Assembly (NCBI GenBank): GCA_016183425.1
Contig: JACPEP010000024.1
Location: 51,939-115,938, forward strand
Direction of reading: 5' to 3'
DNA: 64,000 nucleotides
Source of the DNA: Chloroflexota bacterium
Lineage (GTDB): Bacteria; Chloroflexota; Dehalococcoidia; JACPEP01
The translations under genes were made by a program, and so were the position numbers. Shown piece by piece: positions 51,535 through 59,003 of the stretch. Every line of letters begins with the position of its first letter. The stretch's first letter is position 1. The notes under the pieces were generated by a model, which ran no database searches, was not told the DNA's origin, and worked only from the letters and a program-made list of their open reading frames with translations.

Positions 51535-51588
51535 ACCACCGACCTCAGCGTCCCGAACGCTGCGCGCTAACCGGACTGCGCTACGCCC
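51515..51588 (-). repeat. Damaged tRNA-Pro copy (74-bp direct repeat, att-like)
   Basis: Identical over 74 bases to the intact tRNA-Pro at 53711-53784. It lacks the encoded CCA (the next bases give CTTTG on the minus strand). Its 5' end reads ACGGGCG instead of CGGGGCG, so acceptor pairs 1-72 and 2-71 are broken. Unlikely to work as a tRNA; it looks like one side of an integration or recombination event. Confidence 0.85.
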
Positions 51589-51655
51589 GTGCTGAGGCAT
51601 TCGCTCCCGTTTTTTCTTGCTAGAATAGAGTGTTGACGGCGTTAGAAAACAAGAA

Positions 51656-52063
51656 TCACATTGCCCAAAGCACAAAGGGTACAATAAGAGCTATCAGACC
51701 GGTAAAAAGCACAGCGAGCAGAAACAGATTGTATCTGGTCCGGTAATCACCCAAGAGTGATGGGTCATAGTAACCTTCCACACCCTGGTCTTTGTACATC
51801 TTAATGACACCGTTGAGGAGCTTCGTTCTGGTTTGCCGGCCTCTTATCAGCCCGATTTCGGCAACCAGATTGACCACTATCAAGAGAGCAACGAAGGTGA
51901 ACATAATAATCGTTGTCTTACCGTCTCCTCCCCCCGACGCAATGCCAGAATTAATGCCGAGAGTTAGCAGGTTGAGGATAATCGCGGTGAGAACAAAAAT
52001 TGTGTCTGTGCGTGTGTTTACCCCAAGCTCACTGATAATATGCTCATGAACTCGCTCAATCAT
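51656..52063 (-). CDS. Small membrane protein of unknown function
   Basis: A 135-residue protein with three hydrophobic segments (about 22-40, 50-70 and 113-133) and basic loops. ATG follows AGGAGG. The middle loop contains RTKLLNGVIKMYKDQGVEGYYDPSLLGDYRTRYN. I do not recognise the family. It is the last of three minus-strand genes in the interval between the two tRNA-Pro copies. Confidence 0.6.
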   Translation of the reverse strand: MIERVHEHIISELGVNTRTDTIFVLTAIILNLLTLGINSGIASGGGDGKTTIIMFTFVALLIVVNLVAEIGLIRGRQTRTKLLNGVIKMYKDQGVEGYYDPSLLGDYRTRYNLFLLAVLFTGLIALIVPFVLWAM

Positions 52064-52195
52064 ATTAACCTCCTTGCCTTATCGTTTAGTCATCTCTCTA
52101 TCAAGGGAAGCTACTTTAGGTGCTTGATTGTTGTCGACCAAAACGCCAATAAATGAGAATAAAGCCCACGAGAATTAAATAACCTCAGTGCTCCT

Positions 52196-52855
52196 TTACT
52201 TCAAAATTCGAAAACTCCTGACTATGGCGTCAAAGTCCTTTGCCCAACTGGCAAAATCTTCCCGTGCCAAACACGTTACTTGCCAAGAGTTCTCACCGAC
52301 AAGTATAACCATTACTAATTGATGAGCATACACCTTTTCTTGTCCTAGAACAAAAGTTCCTTCGAAGTCCACAATCGTCGCTTCTCTGCCACCAATGGTG
52401 GTCTTTACCCTAGAGAACTCACGATAGCTTTCTTTGAGGACGCGTTTACTTGCTCCAATTATTGTCTCAATCGAATAAGGGACGGTTCTTCCCAAAATGG
52501 AATAGGGCGGTAAAAACTGGACAGATACAGCAGGCGCGTATCCCCTTAAAGCCGGTATTCCAGCGAAAAAAAGTTGGCCGCCCACTTTGGCAGGAAGGCC
52601 TGACTCAAGACTACTAATAATCCCTTTCGCGGTTTCCTCATGTTGTTTAATCAGAGAAAGATTCGTCTGCCATTCTGGTGGATAAGAGATACTGAAGAGC
52701 TTCGCTTCATCCGTATAGGTGGTATAGTGTGCCGGAATATCTGGTTCAGATACAGGCGCTGGCACCTTCGCTGGTTCAGATACAGGCACCGGTGCCCGAC
52801 AAGCGCTTAACAAGAGAAGCCCGATAGCTAGGGTTGATAATAATGTTCATTTCAT
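52196..52855 (-). pseudogene. Lipoprotein gene with in-frame stop at codon 3
   Basis: Reading from an ATG with a strong AGGGAGGAG upstream gives Met-Lys-stop(TGA)-Thr, then TLLSTLAIGLLLLSAC, a textbook lipoprotein signal peptide with lipobox LSAC. The mature protein of about 200 residues has a Pro/Glu/Val-rich linker (PVPVSEPAKVPAPVSEPD), then an FSISYPPEW module common in bacterial lipoproteins. The stop at codon 3 would be CGA (Arg) before a single C-to-T change. The ORF track begins after it at a TTG, which would lose most of the signal. So the gene is either newly inactivated, read through, or affected by a base error. Function of the family is not known to me. Confidence 0.65.
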
Positions 52856-52890
52856 TCTAATCTCCTCCCTCCTGTCCGGTATGTGTTTAA

Positions 52891-53427
52891 TTATCGCCTG
52901 CCGAAGCGCATATAAATGCTAACAAAGGCGCCAATGACTACGAGCACTACCCCAGCCCCAACCCATAGCCACAATGACGCTGTCTTCACTGTCACCCAAA
53001 ACTTTTCCACTTTTCGTATTTCATTTGCCTCAGCAATAATATTGACTCCATGTTTCCCTCTACCCACATTCCAGGATGGCCTGATGTTGACATCAACCGT
53101 CTGGAGACTGCCAGGGCCAAGATAATCTATGTTACCCGGCTTAAAGTCGATAACCCATCCCTCAGCTTTATCTGAGGATAGCTTTATATCTGTAATGGCC
53201 TTACTACCGATGTTATTAATCTCCAAGAAGAAGATATTATCCTTCCCAGCTATTGCTTCGATGTAAGACCAATGGGAGACCAGTCTCAAGGTCAGGTCTG
53301 TTTGTCTTTCTTGTGCCAGGGCCAGTTGGGGCAATAGTAGGATGGTAATCAAAGCCGCCGTGAACCAAAAAAGCCAGCAGGCTTTGTTGTTGATTTTCCA
53401 TCTACTTGGTCCTGAAAAACTATTCAC
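52891..53427 (-). CDS. Exported NEW3-type beta-sandwich protein with C-terminal anchor
   Basis: A 178-residue protein with a signal peptide (residues about 15-38, ending LALAQE), one beta-sandwich domain of the NPCBM-associated NEW3 type (FFLEINNIGSKAITDIKLSSDKAEGWVIDFKPGNIDYLGPGSLQTVDVNIRPS), and a C-terminal membrane helix (LWLWVGAGVVLVVIGAFVSIYMRF) followed by basic residues. It is displayed outside and anchored by the last helix. Such proteins often sit with ABC exporters, though none is adjacent. It is upstream of and same-strand as the interrupted lipoprotein gene, with a 35-base gap, so the two probably form an operon. Confidence 0.75.
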   Translation of the reverse strand: MNSFSGPSRWKINNKACWLFWFTAALITILLLPQLALAQERQTDLTLRLVSHWSYIEAIAGKDNIFFLEINNIGSKAITDIKLSSDKAEGWVIDFKPGNIDYLGPGSLQTVDVNIRPSWNVGRGKHGVNIIAEANEIRKVEKFWVTVKTASLWLWVGAGVVLVVIGAFVSIYMRFGRR

Positions 53428-53539
53428 TAGATTTTTTCCAATACATCTACATCAAAAACATCTTTAATACAAACCGCACCCTCATACGGATGACACACTG
53501 CTTATAGCGCCGTTCCTACTGTTTGTCAACATTTCCCCC

Positions 53540-53635
53540 TCACCCTAGCGCCTCGAGGATGGCATCCCTGTATATTCTCGCCAGCCCTTTGCCATGCTTG
53601 GGCATTTGCTCCCGCTTTTTCTTGAGCTGTTTCAA
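53540..53635 (-). CDS. Possible 31-residue basic peptide
   Basis: A TTG-initiated frame of 31 codons, LKKKREQMPKHGKGLARIYR..., ending in a Leu-Gly. A partial relative (KKRERMPQHG) is encoded on the same strand just upstream of the damaged tRNA copy at 51589-51625, where it runs straight into the tRNA sequence; 26 of 30 bases match. The coding potential is uncertain. It could be the remnant of an integrase tail or a genuine small basic protein associated with the tRNA locus. Confidence 0.35.
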   Translation of the reverse strand: MKQLKKKREQMPKHGKGLARIYRDAILEALG

Positions 53636-53708
53636 TCTTCACCCGCCCCCTAAGACGGGTGCTACCCACCAAACAATCCCATTCCCAGAGCTTTGGGAAT
53701 TCGTAAGC

Positions 53709-53786
53709 TGGTCGGGGCGAGTGGATTTGAACCACCGACCTCAGCGTCCCGAACGCTGCGCGCTAACCGGACTGCGCTACGCCCCG
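53709..53786 (-). tRNA. tRNA-Pro (CGG)
   Basis: A complete cloverleaf on the minus strand: acceptor CGGGGCG pairs with CGCCCCG, the D arm is GCGC-AGTCCGGTTA-GCGC, the anticodon arm is CAGCG-TTCGGGA-CGCTG (anticodon CGG), the T arm is GGTGG-TTCAAAT-CCACT, the discriminator is A and the CCA end is encoded. It is the intact member of a duplicated pair 2.2 kb apart. Confidence 0.95.
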
Positions 53787-53874
53787 ACAGGCTCCATTAT
53801 ACTATACTATCGCCCGAATTTTGGCTAATTTCCATCGCCGGGCACTTAAGGTACAGCCCCTTCTCTCCCTATTA

Positions 53875-53883
53875 TGTTATAAT
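53875..53883 (+). promoter_or_regulatory. Extended -10 promoter of the regulator gene
   Basis: TGTTATAAT fits an extended -10 element (TGnTATAAT) 27 bases before the start codon at 53910. No convincing -35 box is seen. Confidence 0.4.
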
Positions 53884-53909
53884 CTACCCAGGATGGCTCC
53901 AGGAAAGAC

Positions 53910-54572
53910 ATGGAAAGCCGAGACCGCATCCTAGACTTCCTCCAACGCCGCCGACAGGCCACCGCCGAAGAGCTAGCGGCGCTGTTAGGTTTGGCCGCCA
54001 GCACCGTTCGCCGGCACCTGACAGTGCTCCAGCGGGACAAGGCAGTGACCTTCCATATTCTCTACAAAAAGCGGGGACGGCCCAATTTCGTCTACTTCCT
54101 CACCCAGCAGGGCCAAGATAGGTTGCCCAAAGACTATTACCGCCTCACTCACACCATCCTTCATGAGATCTCTCGCCTCTCAAATCTGGACCTGAGGCAG
54201 CAAGATGGCCACAGCCTCCTGGACCTGATCCTCGGCCGAATCGCGCAGCGACTAGTGAGTCACTACGCACCCCGGGTGTCCGCCCCTACCCTCAAAGAGC
54301 GGGTGCAACGGCTGGCGAACCTCCTCTCAGAAGAGGGCTTCCTGGCCGAGTACGAGGAGACGGAAGACGGCTTCGAGCTGCGCTGCTTCAACTGTCCCTA
54401 TCACAACGTCGCTCAAGGCTGCCCGGAGCTGTGCGAGATGGACTTGCTTTGGTTCCAGGGTGTGCTACAGGCGTCAGTAACTCTAGAGTGCTCTTTGGTG
54501 GCCGGCAAAGAGGCTTGCCTCTATCGGGTGGCCGCAGAAGCGGAGAAAAGGGTTGCCACGGGACGAAACTGA
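53910..54572 (+). CDS. HTH regulator with C-terminal cysteine cluster (SufR-like)
   Basis: A 220-residue regulator. Residues 1-65 form a winged helix (RDRILDFLQRRRQATAEELAALLGLAASTVRRHLTVLQRDKAV). The C-terminal region holds FNCPYHNVAQGCPELCEMD and later GKEACLY, a four-Cys pattern characteristic of SufR-like and related predicted regulators that bind an iron-sulfur cluster. It probably senses iron-sulfur or redox status. It overlaps the aldolase gene by 20 bases, so it may regulate its own operon. No suf genes are nearby, so the target is unclear. Confidence 0.82.
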   Translation: MESRDRILDFLQRRRQATAEELAALLGLAASTVRRHLTVLQRDKAVTFHILYKKRGRPNFVYFLTQQGQDRLPKDYYRLTHTILHEISRLSNLDLRQQDGHSLLDLILGRIAQRLVSHYAPRVSAPTLKERVQRLANLLSEEGFLAEYEETEDGFELRCFNCPYHNVAQGCPELCEMDLLWFQGVLQASVTLECSLVAGKEACLYRVAAEAEKRVATGRN

Positions 54573-55149
54573 ACCAAAGGGGAATGGGGACGCATCCGTA
54601 GCCGAGCTAATCGAAATTGGGCGGGACCTCTTCCTCAGCCGGCTGGTCTCTTCCCATAGCGGCAACATGAGCCTCAGACAAGGAGAAAAACTGCTCATCA
54701 CACGTCGGGGGAGTATGCTGGGTCGCCTGCGAAGGGATGACCTGGTAGTTACCGGCATCTTCAAGGATGACGAGGCAACACCCCTGGCCTCCCGAGAGCT
54801 GGCGGTGCACCGGGCCATCTACCAGCATACGGAGGCGGGGGCAGTCATCCACGCTCACCCCCCTCACGCCATTGCCCTCTCATTGGTGAGGGAGGAGATC
54901 CAGCCCCTGGACAGGGAAGGAAAGATACTTCTGGCAGCGGTGCCCGTTCTGTCACCACCCCCCGATGAGGTACCCCTTTCGGTTTCCCTGGCCCTCAAAG
55001 AGCATCCCATTGTGATGGTCAAGGGCCACGGCTCCTTCGCCGCCGGCAGCCGGCTTCAGGATGCCTTACTTTGGACGTCGGCCCTGGAGGCAAGCTGCCA
55101 AGTCATATGTGTGGCCAGGGACATGGGACTATCTCATCAACAATTATGA
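54553..55149 (+). CDS. Class II aldolase/adducin family protein
   Basis: A 198-residue protein with the class II aldolase fold. GNMSLRQGEKLLITRRGSMLGRL is the phosphate and metal-binding N-terminal region; HAHPPHAIALSL gives two zinc-binding histidines, and KGHGSFAAGSRLQDA contains the third. Members are fuculose- or ribulose-phosphate aldolases, epimerases or dehydratases (MtnB-type); the substrate is not predictable here. The start is TTG at 54553, inside the end of the regulator gene. The pairing with a Cys-cluster regulator is unusual. Confidence 0.85.
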   Translation: MPRDETEPKGNGDASVAELIEIGRDLFLSRLVSSHSGNMSLRQGEKLLITRRGSMLGRLRRDDLVVTGIFKDDEATPLASRELAVHRAIYQHTEAGAVIHAHPPHAIALSLVREEIQPLDREGKILLAAVPVLSPPPDEVPLSVSLALKEHPIVMVKGHGSFAAGSRLQDALLWTSALEASCQVICVARDMGLSHQQL

Positions 55150-55204
55150 GCACTAGAAGACGGCCCGTCTCGCGCCGCAGGTAGCTCTTTATAAAGGACC
55201 GTGG

Positions 55205-55348
55205 CTAATCGGAGGAGGGGAGGGGCTTGGGGGCCTGGAGCTTCATCTCCTGGTCGCAGCAGTGAATAGTACCCTCCCCTGACTTGATGCATAGGGTTTC
55301 AGTGCCACAGACCTCGCAGACAAAGCGTTTACCCAGCAGATTGCTCAC
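55205..55348 (-). CDS. Desulforedoxin-like microprotein (distal)
   Basis: A 47-residue protein absent from the ORF track, read from GTG after AGGAGG: SNLLGKRFVCEVCGTETLCIKSG..., then HCCDQEMKLQ. The C-x2-C pair and the CC pair match the four-Cys rubredoxin-like iron (or zinc) site of desulforedoxin and the desulfoferrodoxin N-terminal domain. It lies ten bases downstream of a second gene of the same type and ends in a Pro-rich tail. Likely a tiny electron carrier or metal-site protein. The reading frame and binding site make a real gene likely. Confidence 0.75.
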   Translation of the reverse strand: MSNLLGKRFVCEVCGTETLCIKSGEGTIHCCDQEMKLQAPKPLPSSD

Positions 55349-55358
55349 CGCAGTCCTC

Positions 55359-55478
55359 CTAGCCTTTTGGGGTCATGGGTTGGCCACAACAGGAGAGGTT
55401 TCCCTTTCCGCCTTTGGTAACAATCATCTCAGAGCCGCAGTTAGCACATGAGTATCGTTTTCCCGTTTCATTGGCCAT
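55359..55478 (-). CDS. Desulforedoxin-like microprotein (proximal)
   Basis: A 39-residue protein, MANETGKRYSCANCGSEMIV..., with SCCGQPM near the end. The C-x2-C and CC pairs are those of desulforedoxin and the desulfoferrodoxin N-terminal domain, with the usual K-x-Y-x-C approach. The track ORF starts 31 codons earlier at 55571; the ATG at 55478 gives the family-size product and follows GAGAGGTTGGG. It is divergent from ruvC. Confidence 0.72.
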   Translation of the reverse strand: MANETGKRYSCANCGSEMIVTKGGKGNLSCCGQPMTPKG

Positions 55479-55624
55479 TCTACCCAACCTCTCAATCCAG
55501 CCGACCAATCTTGTACGCCTCTGGCGTAATTTGCCACTATCAAGTATAGTGACCTCCCCATCCCCAGTCAACGCCCCGCAGAGAAAGAGACTGATTAATA
55601 TCGCCTTGAAATCACCCCTCTCTT

Positions 55625-55661
55625 GTCACCCGTTTACAGGTGACCGCTACCCCCCTATAAT
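55625..55661 (+). promoter_or_regulatory. Promoter of ruvCAB with overlapping palindrome
   Basis: TTTACA (55633) and TATAAT (55656) are spaced by exactly 17 bases, 40 bases before the ruvC start. The -35 box lies in the loop of GTCACC-cgtttaca-GGTGAC, a perfect 6-bp inverted repeat. That placement suggests a repressor site; whether it is a LexA box in this lineage is unknown. Confidence 0.7.
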
Positions 55662-55701
55662 TGGCTCAGAAAGGGGAGCCACGAAGGAAGAAAAAGGGGG
55701 G

Positions 55702-56223
55702 ATGAGAATCCTGGGGGTGGATCCGGGGCTGGTTGTCACCGGCTACGGCGTTATCCAGGCCTCCCGGGAGGGGCTTTCCGTGGTAGAGGCCGGTGTGGTG
55801 CGGGGCGGCCCCCAAGAGCAACCCCTGGAAGGGCGACTGGGGGCCATATACCAGGGAGTGCTGGAGGTGCTGGACAGATTTTTTCCGGACGCCATGGCCC
55901 TGGAGGAGCTTTACTCTCATTACGCCCACCCTACCACCGCTATCCTCATGGGCCACGCCCGGGGGGTCATCTGTCTTGCTGCAACGCAAAAGGGCGTGCC
56001 TGTGTTCAGCTACTCCAACACTCAGATCAAGATGTCGGTGGTGGGGGAGGGTGGGGCTACCAAGGAGCAGGTACAGAAGATGGTTCGCTCCCGACTGGGG
56101 AAACTATCCGGCCCTTACGACGTGACCGATGCCCTGGCGGCGGCCCTGTGCCACTATAGCGTGGTCAACAGCCCACTAGCCCACCTGCCCAAATCCCCCA
56201 AGGTTCTCACCCCGAAGCCATGA
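55702..56223 (+). CDS. ruvC: Holliday junction resolvase RuvC
   Basis: A 173-residue resolvase. It opens MRILGVDPGLVVTGYGVI with Asp7, continues with ALEELYSHYAHPTTAI (active-site Glu), YSNTQIKMSVVGEGGATKEQV, and ends with the DVTDALAAALCH segment that supplies the final acidic residues. It cuts four-way junctions as a dimer together with RuvAB. The track ORF extends far upstream through non-coding sequence; I place the start at the ATG preceded by a GGGGGG run. It overlaps ruvA by four bases (ATGA). Confidence 0.96.
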   Translation: MRILGVDPGLVVTGYGVIQASREGLSVVEAGVVRGGPQEQPLEGRLGAIYQGVLEVLDRFFPDAMALEELYSHYAHPTTAILMGHARGVICLAATQKGVPVFSYSNTQIKMSVVGEGGATKEQVQKMVRSRLGKLSGPYDVTDALAAALCHYSVVNSPLAHLPKSPKVLTPKP

Positions 56224-56867
56224 TTGCACGCCTTTCGGGCCGGCTGATGAGGAAGCGGCGGGATGACCTGCGGGTGGTGGTAGAGGTGAACGGTGTGGGG
56301 TATCAAGTGCTGTTACCTTTTTTTGTGCGCCGTAGCCTGGATGACGTAGCGGAGGGGGAGGGGGTGGAGTTGGAGATCTACTATCACACGGCGGAGAGAC
56401 AACCAGGTCCCGTTCTCATCGGCTTCCGCCGTGAGCATGAGCGTACTTTTTTTGAGAAGCTCATCAAGGTCAAGAACGTTGGCCCCACTACCGCCGCCGC
56501 TGCCATGATATTCTCTGTCTCCACCATGGCCCGGGCAATCGAAGAGGAGAATGTAGACCTTCTGCGGCGCATGCCAGGTATTGGCGAGAGGACGGCCCGG
56601 AACATCGTGGCTGAGCTGAAGGGCAAGGTGGCCCAGTGGGCCCTTCTTCAGGACGAGGGTTATTCCTCGGTGCCAACACCGTCCTTGGATATGGAGGGGG
56701 TGAAGGAGGAGGTGGTGGAGCTTTTGGTGGGGCTGGGCCACCGGCGGGCCGAGGCCAGGGCCAAGGTGGACGATGTTATGAGGCGCAATCCCAGGGCCTG
56801 GGGGGTGGAAGAGATGGTGCGAGAGGTGTTCCGCAGCCCGCCTGTGGCGGGGGGTAAGCAACCTTAG
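56220..56867 (+). CDS. ruvA: Holliday junction DNA helicase subunit RuvA
   Basis: A 215-residue RuvA. Domain I (residues 1-65) is the OB fold (MIARLSGRLMRKRRDDLRVVVEVNGVGYQVLLP). Domain II carries two helix-hairpin-helix motifs (LIKVKNVGPTTAAAAM and LRRMPGIGERTARNIVAELKGK). Domain III at the C-terminus (VVELLVGLGHRRAEARAKVDDVM) contacts RuvB. It binds the junction as a tetramer. It lies between ruvC and ruvB in the classical order and starts within the ruvC stop codon. Length is slightly above the typical 200. Confidence 0.96.
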   Translation: MIARLSGRLMRKRRDDLRVVVEVNGVGYQVLLPFFVRRSLDDVAEGEGVELEIYYHTAERQPGPVLIGFRREHERTFFEKLIKVKNVGPTTAAAAMIFSVSTMARAIEEENVDLLRRMPGIGERTARNIVAELKGKVAQWALLQDEGYSSVPTPSLDMEGVKEEVVELLVGLGHRRAEARAKVDDVMRRNPRAWGVEEMVREVFRSPPVAGGKQP

Positions 56868-56881
56868 TTCGAGAGGGAGAG

Positions 56882-57907
56882 GTGTCGCCAGAAAAGGGTC
56901 AGGGGAAGGAGGCGGCGGAGAAAGAGGAACGCCGTTTCGTGTGGAACCTGCGGCCCCGGACCCTGAACGAGTACATCGGCCAGGGGAGGATGGTGGAAAA
57001 CCTGGGCATCGCCGTGTCTGCCGCTAGGGAGCGGGGGGAACCCCTGGACCATATACTGTTCCACGGCCCGCCGGGGCTGGGGAAAACTACCCTGGCCCAC
57101 ATTCTGGCCTCGGAAATGGGGACCCGGATTACCCACACCTCCGGGCCCGCTCTGGAGAAGCCGGTAGATATGGTGGGCATCCTATCCAACCTGGATTTCG
57201 GCGAGGTCTTCTTCATCGACGAGGTTCACCGCTTGCCCCACGCTGTGGAGGAGTACCTTTACTCCGCCATGGAGGATTTCCAGGTGGACTTCGTTTACGG
57301 GAAAGGGGCCTATGCCAAGACCCTTCCCTATCAGCTTAAGCCCTTCACCCTTATCGGGGCCACCACCCGGGCGGGCCTTCTTTCAGCGCCCTTGCGCGAC
57401 CGCTTTGGTATGGTCTATTACCTGGACTACTACTCCCTGGAAGAGCTAACCCAGGTGGTCCAACGCTCCGCTTCTCTTTTGGGGGTGACGGTGCCGGAGG
57501 AGGGGGCGGCGGAGATCGCCCGGCGCTCCCGGGGAACGCCCCGCATCGCCAACCGTCTCCTGCGCCGGGTGCGGGACTATGCCCAGGTGAAAGAAGGGGG
57601 AGTCATCACCCTGGACATAGCGCGGGAGGCTTTGACCCGGGAAGGGGTGGACGGGGCGGGGCTGGACCGCTTAGACCGCCTCTACTTGAACGTGGTGGTG
57701 GAAAGGTATGGCGGCGGGCCGGTAGGCATCGAGGCCCTGGCCGCTACCCTGAACGAAGAGGTGGACACCCTGGCGGACGTGGTGGAGCCCTTTCTTCTCA
57801 AGATGGGCTACATAGTACGCACGCCGGGGGGGAGAAGAATTGGGGAAGTCGCTCTGAGGCATCTGGGGCTGCGCCCGGATGAGGCGGGACAGGGAAGGTT
57901 GATGTGA
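56882..57907 (+). CDS. ruvB: Holliday junction branch-migration ATPase RuvB
   Basis: A 341-residue AAA+ motor. It has RTLNEYIGQ near the N-terminus, Walker A GPPGLGKTTLAHI, Walker B FFIDEVHRLP, sensor 1 IGATTRAGLLSAPLRDRFG, which includes the arginine finger region, and the winged-helix C-terminus (GPVGIEALAATLNEEVDTLADVVEPFLLKMGYI). It drives junction migration with RuvA. The start is GTG, 15 bases after ruvA, with a GAGAGGGAGAG upstream. Last gene of the ruvCAB operon. Confidence 0.97.
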   Translation: MSPEKGQGKEAAEKEERRFVWNLRPRTLNEYIGQGRMVENLGIAVSAARERGEPLDHILFHGPPGLGKTTLAHILASEMGTRITHTSGPALEKPVDMVGILSNLDFGEVFFIDEVHRLPHAVEEYLYSAMEDFQVDFVYGKGAYAKTLPYQLKPFTLIGATTRAGLLSAPLRDRFGMVYYLDYYSLEELTQVVQRSASLLGVTVPEEGAAEIARRSRGTPRIANRLLRRVRDYAQVKEGGVITLDIAREALTREGVDGAGLDRLDRLYLNVVVERYGGGPVGIEALAATLNEEVDTLADVVEPFLLKMGYIVRTPGGRRIGEVALRHLGLRPDEAGQGRLM

Positions 57908-57940
57908 GAAGTATGTTGCTAGACGCCCTCGAGAAAGGGC

Positions 57941-58738
57941 CTAACGCTCCACAAAAAGCACCAGACACTTGGCGCTGCCCCCGGCCTTGATGAACTCGGA
58001 CAGGTCTACCTCATACACTGTGTAGCCCATGCCCTCCAACTCACCTTTGATTTGCGGACAGCCACTGTTTAAAATCACCTTTTTGCCCACTACTATGGCA
58101 TTAGCGGCGAACCTTAGGGCTTCCGGGGAGGATAGCTCCCGCCGTAGTGGTATATGTTCCTGGATCACCCGCCGGCCATAGACATCAAAGGCGTTGGGGT
58201 AGTACATTATCGCTCCTTCTCCCAAAGGGCAGAAGCAGGTATCCAGGTGATAGAATCGGGGGTCCACTAGCTCCAGTGAAAACACCCGCCGAGAAAGGAT
58301 GCTGCCCACCGTCAGGTGGGAGCGGACATCGGAGCGGAAGCGGTATCCGGCGAAGAGCTCGTCGCCCAGCGGTAAAATATCGCCCTCCCCCTCAAAGTAC
58401 TGGCCGGAGGGCAGGGCCACTACTTTAAATCCTCGTTTCTGGAACCAGCCCTGAAAATAGGGTGCCTCCCGGGCCCGCACCGAATAGCGGAAGTTGCTGA
58501 CGATAAAGGTATCGCCCCCCACAAAGCCGCCATTGGCGGTGAACACCAGATCCGGCAGGCCGGGCACGGGGGTTAAGAGCTCCACAGAGGCCGTTAGTTC
58601 CTGAATGATGGTGTGATAGAGGGCTTCCCACTGGTCCCGGGCTTGCCGGGTGTCTGCCGGGCGCCGCCGGTCCATCCACGGGTTTATTTCATATTCGATA
58701 CCGTAGTAGTCCGGGGGGCACATGAGGAGGGTGGGCAC
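57941..58738 (-). CDS. Guanidino-group hydrolase, arginine dihydrolase/DDAH-like
   Basis: A 265-residue protein of the amidinotransferase/dimethylargininase pentein fold. Its start, TLLMCPPDYYGIEYEINPWMD, and FTANGGFVGGDTFIVSNF are characteristic of arginine dihydrolase (ArgZ-like) and DDAH relatives. The catalytic triad can be placed as Glu/Asp in YFEGEGDIL, His in FYHLDTCFCPL and Cys in GGSAKCLVL near the C-terminus. Family members hydrolyse arginine (to ornithine or citrulline) or methylarginine. The adjacent LOR/SDH-domain gene matches the second domain of the ArgZ/AgrE-type fused enzymes, which favours arginine as substrate. Its GTG start is nine bases after that gene. Confidence 0.85.
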   Translation of the reverse strand: MPTLLMCPPDYYGIEYEINPWMDRRRPADTRQARDQWEALYHTIIQELTASVELLTPVPGLPDLVFTANGGFVGGDTFIVSNFRYSVRAREAPYFQGWFQKRGFKVVALPSGQYFEGEGDILPLGDELFAGYRFRSDVRSHLTVGSILSRRVFSLELVDPRFYHLDTCFCPLGEGAIMYYPNAFDVYGRRVIQEHIPLRRELSSPEALRFAANAIVVGKKVILNSGCPQIKGELEGMGYTVYEVDLSEFIKAGGSAKCLVLFVER

Positions 58739-58747
58739 GGCCCTTTC

Positions 58748-58999
58748 TCAGGGGGCCGCCGGGTCTTCTGTTACCACCTCGGCTCCCTGGTCTCGAAGAT
58801 GGAGCAGTATCTGGGCCAGTTCGCTTCGCTTGTGGGCGAGGATTCTGAGGCGGGCATAGCTGGGGTCGGCTCCCCGTTGCCCTACCTCCAGGCGCAGTAT
58901 CTGGAAGCTGCCCCCCTGGGCGACTACCTCATCCAGCACCTTGGAGAGAAGCAGGGAGTCCAGGATGTGTCCCCGAAACTCCACGGTCTGACTGAACAT
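58748..58999 (-). CDS. Stand-alone LOR/SDH conserved-domain protein
   Basis: An 83-residue protein, MFSQTVEFRGHILDSLLLSKVLDE, followed by GGSFQILRLEVGQRGADPSYARLRI. This is the conserved domain found N-terminally in the LOR/SDH-type bifunctional enzymes and in the middle of cyanobacterial AgrE/ArgZ. Here it is a separate small gene between an aldehyde dehydrogenase and a guanidino hydrolase, without the C-terminal NAD domain. The track start is six codons earlier; I chose the ATG five bases after the dehydrogenase stop. It may be the accessory or oligomerisation subunit of the hydrolase. Confidence 0.72.
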   Translation of the reverse strand: MFSQTVEFRGHILDSLLLSKVLDEVVAQGGSFQILRLEVGQRGADPSYARLRILAHKRSELAQILLHLRDQGAEVVTEDPAAP

Positions 59000-59003
59000 G
59001 ACT

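Noticed and set aside
51515-51588. A second functional tRNA-Pro
   Set aside because: The acceptor stem has two mismatches at positions 1 and 2 and the CCA end is absent, so it is better read as a repeat scar.
52847-52849. TGA recoding (for example selenocysteine or Trp)
   Set aside because: TGA ends many genes in this window and codon 3 of a signal peptide is not a place for selenocysteine; no insertion element was seen.
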